The notes below the pieces were generated by a model, which saw only the letters and a list, made by a program, of their open reading frames with translations, made no database searches and was not told the origin of the DNA. From contig OZ244957.1 of the NCBI GenBank assembly GCA_965222535.1, positions 1,674,001 to 1,738,000 of the forward strand: 64,000 nt of DNA, read 5' to 3'. The position numbers were made by a program, and so were the translations under genes. This DNA comes from G965222535 sp965222535 (GTDB lineage: Bacteria > Pseudomonadota > Gammaproteobacteria > HK1). Position 1 is the first letter of the stretch; each line of letters opens with the position of its first letter. This document shows, piece by piece, positions 57,001-63,000 of this stretch.

Positions 57001-60000
57001 GCAAGCGTCTGATATTATTTCGACTGTCGATGATTATACTGATTTAAAAATGTTTGAGTCTCAGGTGTATGGAGAATTAAAAAGTAGATCACTTTCTCCA
57101 GAAAATTATCAAAAACTTGAAAATCAAATAGTTAAATATAAAGACGGGAGTCTTCGAAGAATAATGAAAACTCCGATGCCGAAGATACCGAACAAACCAG
57201 GGAAAGGAGGAGTACATAGCTTTAATTTGAAGGAAGCTGAAGAAGCTAGTGGGCCTGGGTTGACTGGTGCAAGGAAACATAAGCAGGTGCTTTTGTCAGA
57301 TCATCCGCTTCATCAAACAACACGACCACTTGATGGGATTCAAAAGCCGTCAGCATTAAACGATACTGAGCTGACTAGCGTGACATCTGACGTTGAGAGA
57401 CATCTGGATGGAATGCTGCAGGAACTCGCTCAAGCGGATGCTGCTCCGCCTGTTGCTACGGATAATCTATTATCGGCTCGGCGGACAGACGTGCCATCAG
57501 AAACGGCCATTAAGCAAGCAACAGGTATTGAAGAAGCACAGGTTGCGCCGAAATCATTTAAAAATAAAGTAACTGATTTTCTGAAGAGAATTCAACCAAG
57601 CAAACTGGCTACTGCAACAGAGAAACCGAGTGATGCAGCGATTATTGCTAAACAAGCAGTGGCAGATATTGCTGAAAGAACGAAGCAAAATATACTGGAG
57701 GAGGTAAATTACAGAACTCAAAATTATGAAACAAGATATGACGATACTTTGAAAAAAGTCGAAGAGCTAAAAAATAAAGCCACTCCCGATACAATAGATT
57801 TAGAAAAACGTTTGTCTATAGAGCAAAAAAACCATGAGGAAATTGCCGAGCTCATTCAATTAAGAGATGATGCTTTGAAAGTTCTGGATAGAATAGATTA
57901 TAGCGAAGTGAATAAATTTAAGAGGATGATGAATAAAGAATTAAAGGGATTGCTAAAAAATGGATATCCTAAAGAGTATATCGCTAAACTGAAAGGGCAG
58001 TTGAAAGTATATGAAGTCGATTTCCTTGATGAAGCATATCAGACAGCAAAGGCAGGTCCAACGCCATCATCACCACCACTGGAGAAATCTTTGGAAGGCA
58101 TTGAGTTTAATCTCAATACTGAAAGATATAAAGTCGATTTCCTTGATGAAGCATATCAGACAGCAAAGGCAGGTCCAACGCCACCATCACCACCACTGGG
58201 GAAATCTTTGGAAGGCATTGAGTTTAATCTCAATACTGAAAGATATAAAGTCGATTTCCTTGATGATGTATATAGCGAACAAAATAAGGCAGCCACAGCG
58301 TCACGGCTTAGTACAGAGACTCCTGCTGATGAAGCCTCAAAGATAGCAACAAGAACGCCTGATACGCTCTCTGAAACAAAGAAGCTGGATTCGAGGACGC
58401 CAGCGGAACCTTTGGTGGAACCACCGCTAGTACCGCCTAAGCAGACACCTACAGCGCCGGAAGTATCCCCGAAGAAGTCACTGGGATCAGGTACGGATTC
58501 TGGTTTGCCAGGAGATGTATTTGACGAAGCGGCACTTGCGCAGCGCCGTGCGGATATTGAAACTGAAGCAAGCGCATTGGGGAGTGAACTTGGGCTGGGT
58601 GATCGGGTCACTCACCGGAAATTAGCCGCTCTTGCTTCCGAGGACGATTTTTTGGAAGAATTAAGAAAAGGGTTTGCGCCTGGTGACGCTGTGGAATCTA
58701 TCAAAGGGATACAGAATAAATTTTCAACGTTAGATGGAGTTACCGACGTAGAAGTGGAGTCGCTTTTGAAGAAATTAGCGGGTTATCTGGATTCATATAC
58801 CCCCAACAAGGCTCCTTCGCTGGATAACATTCAAGCGAAGTCTGCTGTAAATAACCCCCCGCTTCCGCCTAAGCCAAAACTAGTGGAAACTTTGAATGCG
58901 GATCCACCGCCAGTACCAGCTAAGCAGACACCTACAGCGCCGGAAGTATCCCCGAAGAAGTCACTGGGATCAGGTACGGATTCTGGTTTGCAAGGAGATG
59001 TATTTGACGAAGCGGCACTTGCGCAGCGCCGTGCGGATATTGAAACTGAAGCAAAAGCATTGGGGAGTGAACTTGAACAGGGTGATCAGGTCACTCAACG
59101 GAAATTAGCCGCTCTTGCTTCCGAGGACGGTTTTTTGGAAGAATTAAGAAAAGGGTTTGCTACGCGTGATGACGCTGTGGAATCTATCAAAGGGATACAG
59201 AATGAATTTTCAACGTTAGATGGAGTTACCAAAGCAGAAGTGGAGTCGCTTTTGAAGAAATTATCGGGTTATCTGGATTCATATACCCCCAACAAGGCTC
59301 CTTCGCTGGATAACATTCAAGGGAAGTCTGCTGTAAATAAACCCCCGCTTCCGCCTAAGCCAAAACTAGCGGAACCTTTGGTGGAACCACCGCCAGTACC
59401 AGCTAAGCAGACACCTCCGCCAGATGAATCAATACCAACACCGTCCCAACGGGTGGCTTCACTAGGTCCAGAGGATGGCAGACAGCCCACTATTGAGGAA
59501 GTGAGACAAGCTTCCGAGACTGGTGCGAGTCAAGATGCTCTCAAACACTCCACTGCTGCGGATGTCGAACAACAAAGCAAGGTATTGGCAGAAAGACGTG
59601 TTATCTTGGATAGAGATAACGATTCAGAATTCAGAAATATATTATCAGGACATGCTATTAGGGAAGATGTACTGGACTTCATCAATGGAACTGCCGAAAA
59701 TGATATGATTTATAAAGCGGTCGAACTCTATCGACAAGGAATAGTTTCTTCGCCAATAGCTGGGGTTGATGAAGTGATTAGAAGAATGGCAGCAGGCGGT
59801 GAATCAGAGAGTATTTTGGATTATCTGCGTCAAGCACAGCAGGATATGTTTGGTGATCTCGTAAAACAAGGGTCACTGGATGAAGGTGCTAAAAGGACAA
59901 CTGATACGGCGCAACCAGCACCTGCCGTGGCAAAACCACCGGAAGCACCTGATGATATTCAATATAAATATAAAGAGTCGCAAATTAAATATTTTGAGTC

Positions 60001-63000
60001 TAAAGTTCGTAGTGCAGAGGATGAATATGCCACTCAAGTTAGTAATTATACCAAACTGGATGAGCACGTTAGAACCCCCCTTGTCCATAATGATACCCAG
60101 GCTATATTAGAAATTGATAGTTCTAAGAATATAGAATCTATTCAGATAGCCAAGCAGCGGCGTGAAATGTCAGTAAAAATATACAACGCGCAGAAGGCGT
60201 ATGAATCTAATACGGATATTCTCAATAAATTAAAAGCGGCCAATCCTCAACTAAAAGTGGATTATTCGGATGTGGAAGAATCGCTTTTCGGGAAGAAGTT
60301 AACCTCACTGGATAACACAAAATCTAGCACTAAGTCAGATCCTCTAACAGGAGTTCAAAGAACAGAACATAATATAGCACTTAAGAAGGAGTTAGAAAAT
60401 ATACTGACTAATAATAAGTTAAGCCCCTCGGATAGTACAGAGCTTAGCACTAAGGCAAAGCCCCTAGATACAATAGCTGAAACAACGAGACAAAATATAC
60501 TAGAGGATGTAAAGTTCAGAACCGAGGGATATGATGATGCCTATAACAATGCCGTAAAAGAAATCGAAAACCTAAAAAATCAAGATCATTCCAATTCAAA
60601 GCAACTGCAGATAGCAGAATTAAGACTGAATGAGATTGAAGAGATTGTTGTATTAAGAGAAGATTCCTTCAAGATTCTTCAGAAAATGGATATTAAAAGA
60701 GTTATTGAAATAAGAGAAGAATCATTGGATCTTCTTAAGCAAATAGAAACTATAAAAACCAATATATCTCGCATGGATTTTGAAACCATAGGAACTAAGG
60801 GAACTAAGCAGCTAATAAATGAAATCGATATTGAAGATATTCGTGATCTTGCAGACGAATCCTTGAAGTTGTCTGATATTAAGCGTCTAGCTATAGATAC
60901 AGATCCTGAATACATAAAACTTAATAATCTGTATGAAACTAAAGTAGATGAATATAGCGGAGTGATTAAGAAAGAATTAGAAAAAATAACATTACAGGAT
61001 GATCTATATAGAAACAAGTTGGGAAATCAATTGGAAGTATATCTGAACGATTTCCTTGATAATGCGTATGAAAAAGCAACGGCAAATATCCAAGGAGAGC
61101 ATTTCGATTTTGATAATAGTTTGGAACGTATTGGAACCAAAAATATCCAAGGAGAGCATTTCGATTTTGATGACAGTTTGGAATATGTTAATGTATATAA
61201 TAAAACCGATAGCCCAGCATGGGATGCCGCCAAAGGATCGCAGTCGAAGCCAACCAAGCTAAATCTATCGAAGAAGAACCCCACGGAAGATATAGAAGTA
61301 ACATATGAACATAAAAAATTCTCACCTAGAGATGCAGAGATAAAACAAATGGAGGAATATATTAATGCAGATATAGAACAAATACAGAAATATGTTGATA
61401 CAAATGTAAAAGAAATAAGTGAATATATTAATAAAGATATAAAAGAAATACAGAAATATGTTGATATGCGTTTAGCTCAAGATACCGTCGATCAGCAAAT
61501 GGTTAAAAAAATAGGCGATAAACTTTCTGGTCTTGATGAAGTTGCTGAAGCAAAATTTAAATACTTGGAAAAAAACGAGAAAATAAAAGGTCAGCTGCTC
61601 AATAAAATTGAATCAGGTACAACATCTGTGGCCGAATTGGATACGGCACTAGCAGAAAGGGCACACTTAAAGGTTAATCTTGCAAATGCTTACGAAAAGG
61701 CAAAGGCGGCAGTCCCACTGCCAGAACCACCCTCCAAGGCATCACAGGTAACGAAAAAACCGGGTGCCGTCTCGCGTTTGACGAATATGTTTGAAAAAAT
61801 AAATGAATTGGATGCACCTGTTTCCAAATCGCAAGGAGGAGGAGGAGGTGACATCTCGCGTTTGACGAATATATTTGAAGAAGTAAAGGAATTGGATGCA
61901 CCTGTTTCCAAATCGCGAGGAGGAGGAGGTGACATCTCGCGTTTCACGAATGTGTTTGAAAAAGGAAAGGGATTGGACACGCATGGTGCCAAATCGCTAG
62001 AAGTATTTGACGAAGATCTGATTCAGCGGCGGCTTGACTCGATTGAAGCTGAGGCAAATGAATTGAAGAAGCTAGAGGATATAACACAGGATCAGGAACT
62101 TAAATTACGCTACCTTCAAACCGAACATAGCGTACTGGAAACGTTAAAAACGAACTATAATTCTCCTGATGCGATTGAGGCACTATATAGAACGCTTCTA
62201 GAAGGAGAATACAATATCGTAGGTCAGAAGATAGTAACTGATTATCTAAATAAAGGTGCCCTCGAAAAGCTGAAAATGTATGACATGGGTGCCGAGCGTA
62301 CGAGGAAATTTGAACTGGGTATCGATTATGAGTCTCCCCCATCGCAGGTTGTACCTAAACCGCAAACGCAACTTGATCGGCGGATTGCTGATGTTTTAGA
62401 TGAGTGGAAGGAAAAATACCCTAGGGGATCTGTAGAATCCCCCAGCGATCTGGAAATCAAACAGATGGCCAGCTTAGATTCCGAGTATGACTTTTTGATA
62501 AAATTAAAAAACAAATTTACTTCGCTTGAAGACGCTATGGCACGTAAGGTAGAGCTACAGGTAGAATTTGCCAAGCAACCCGGCGTTAGCAAAGCAGATG
62601 TTGATGCATTTGGTGAGAAATTAACCGGTTATCTGGATTCATATAAACCAAATGAATGGGCTACTCCACAAGGAGTATTTGACGAAGTGGCACTTGAGTC
62701 GCGACTTACGGATCTTAAAACTGAATTAAAAGCATTGCAGAAGCATCCGGCGAATCAGTTGTCGGATCGTTCTAAGGGTGTCGCGGCCGCTCTGGAAATC
62801 GAACAAGAATCAAGTTATCGTATTACCCAGGTCGCATTCTTGGAAGAATTAAAAAAAGGATTTGCTACGCCTGAAGACGCTAAGAAATATATAATAAAGC
62901 TACAGAATTTACAGGCAGAGGAGTACCCAATTACCAAACTAGAGTATAACAGTGTTGGCAGAACATTAAACGATTATCTGGATGCATATAAACCAAAGAA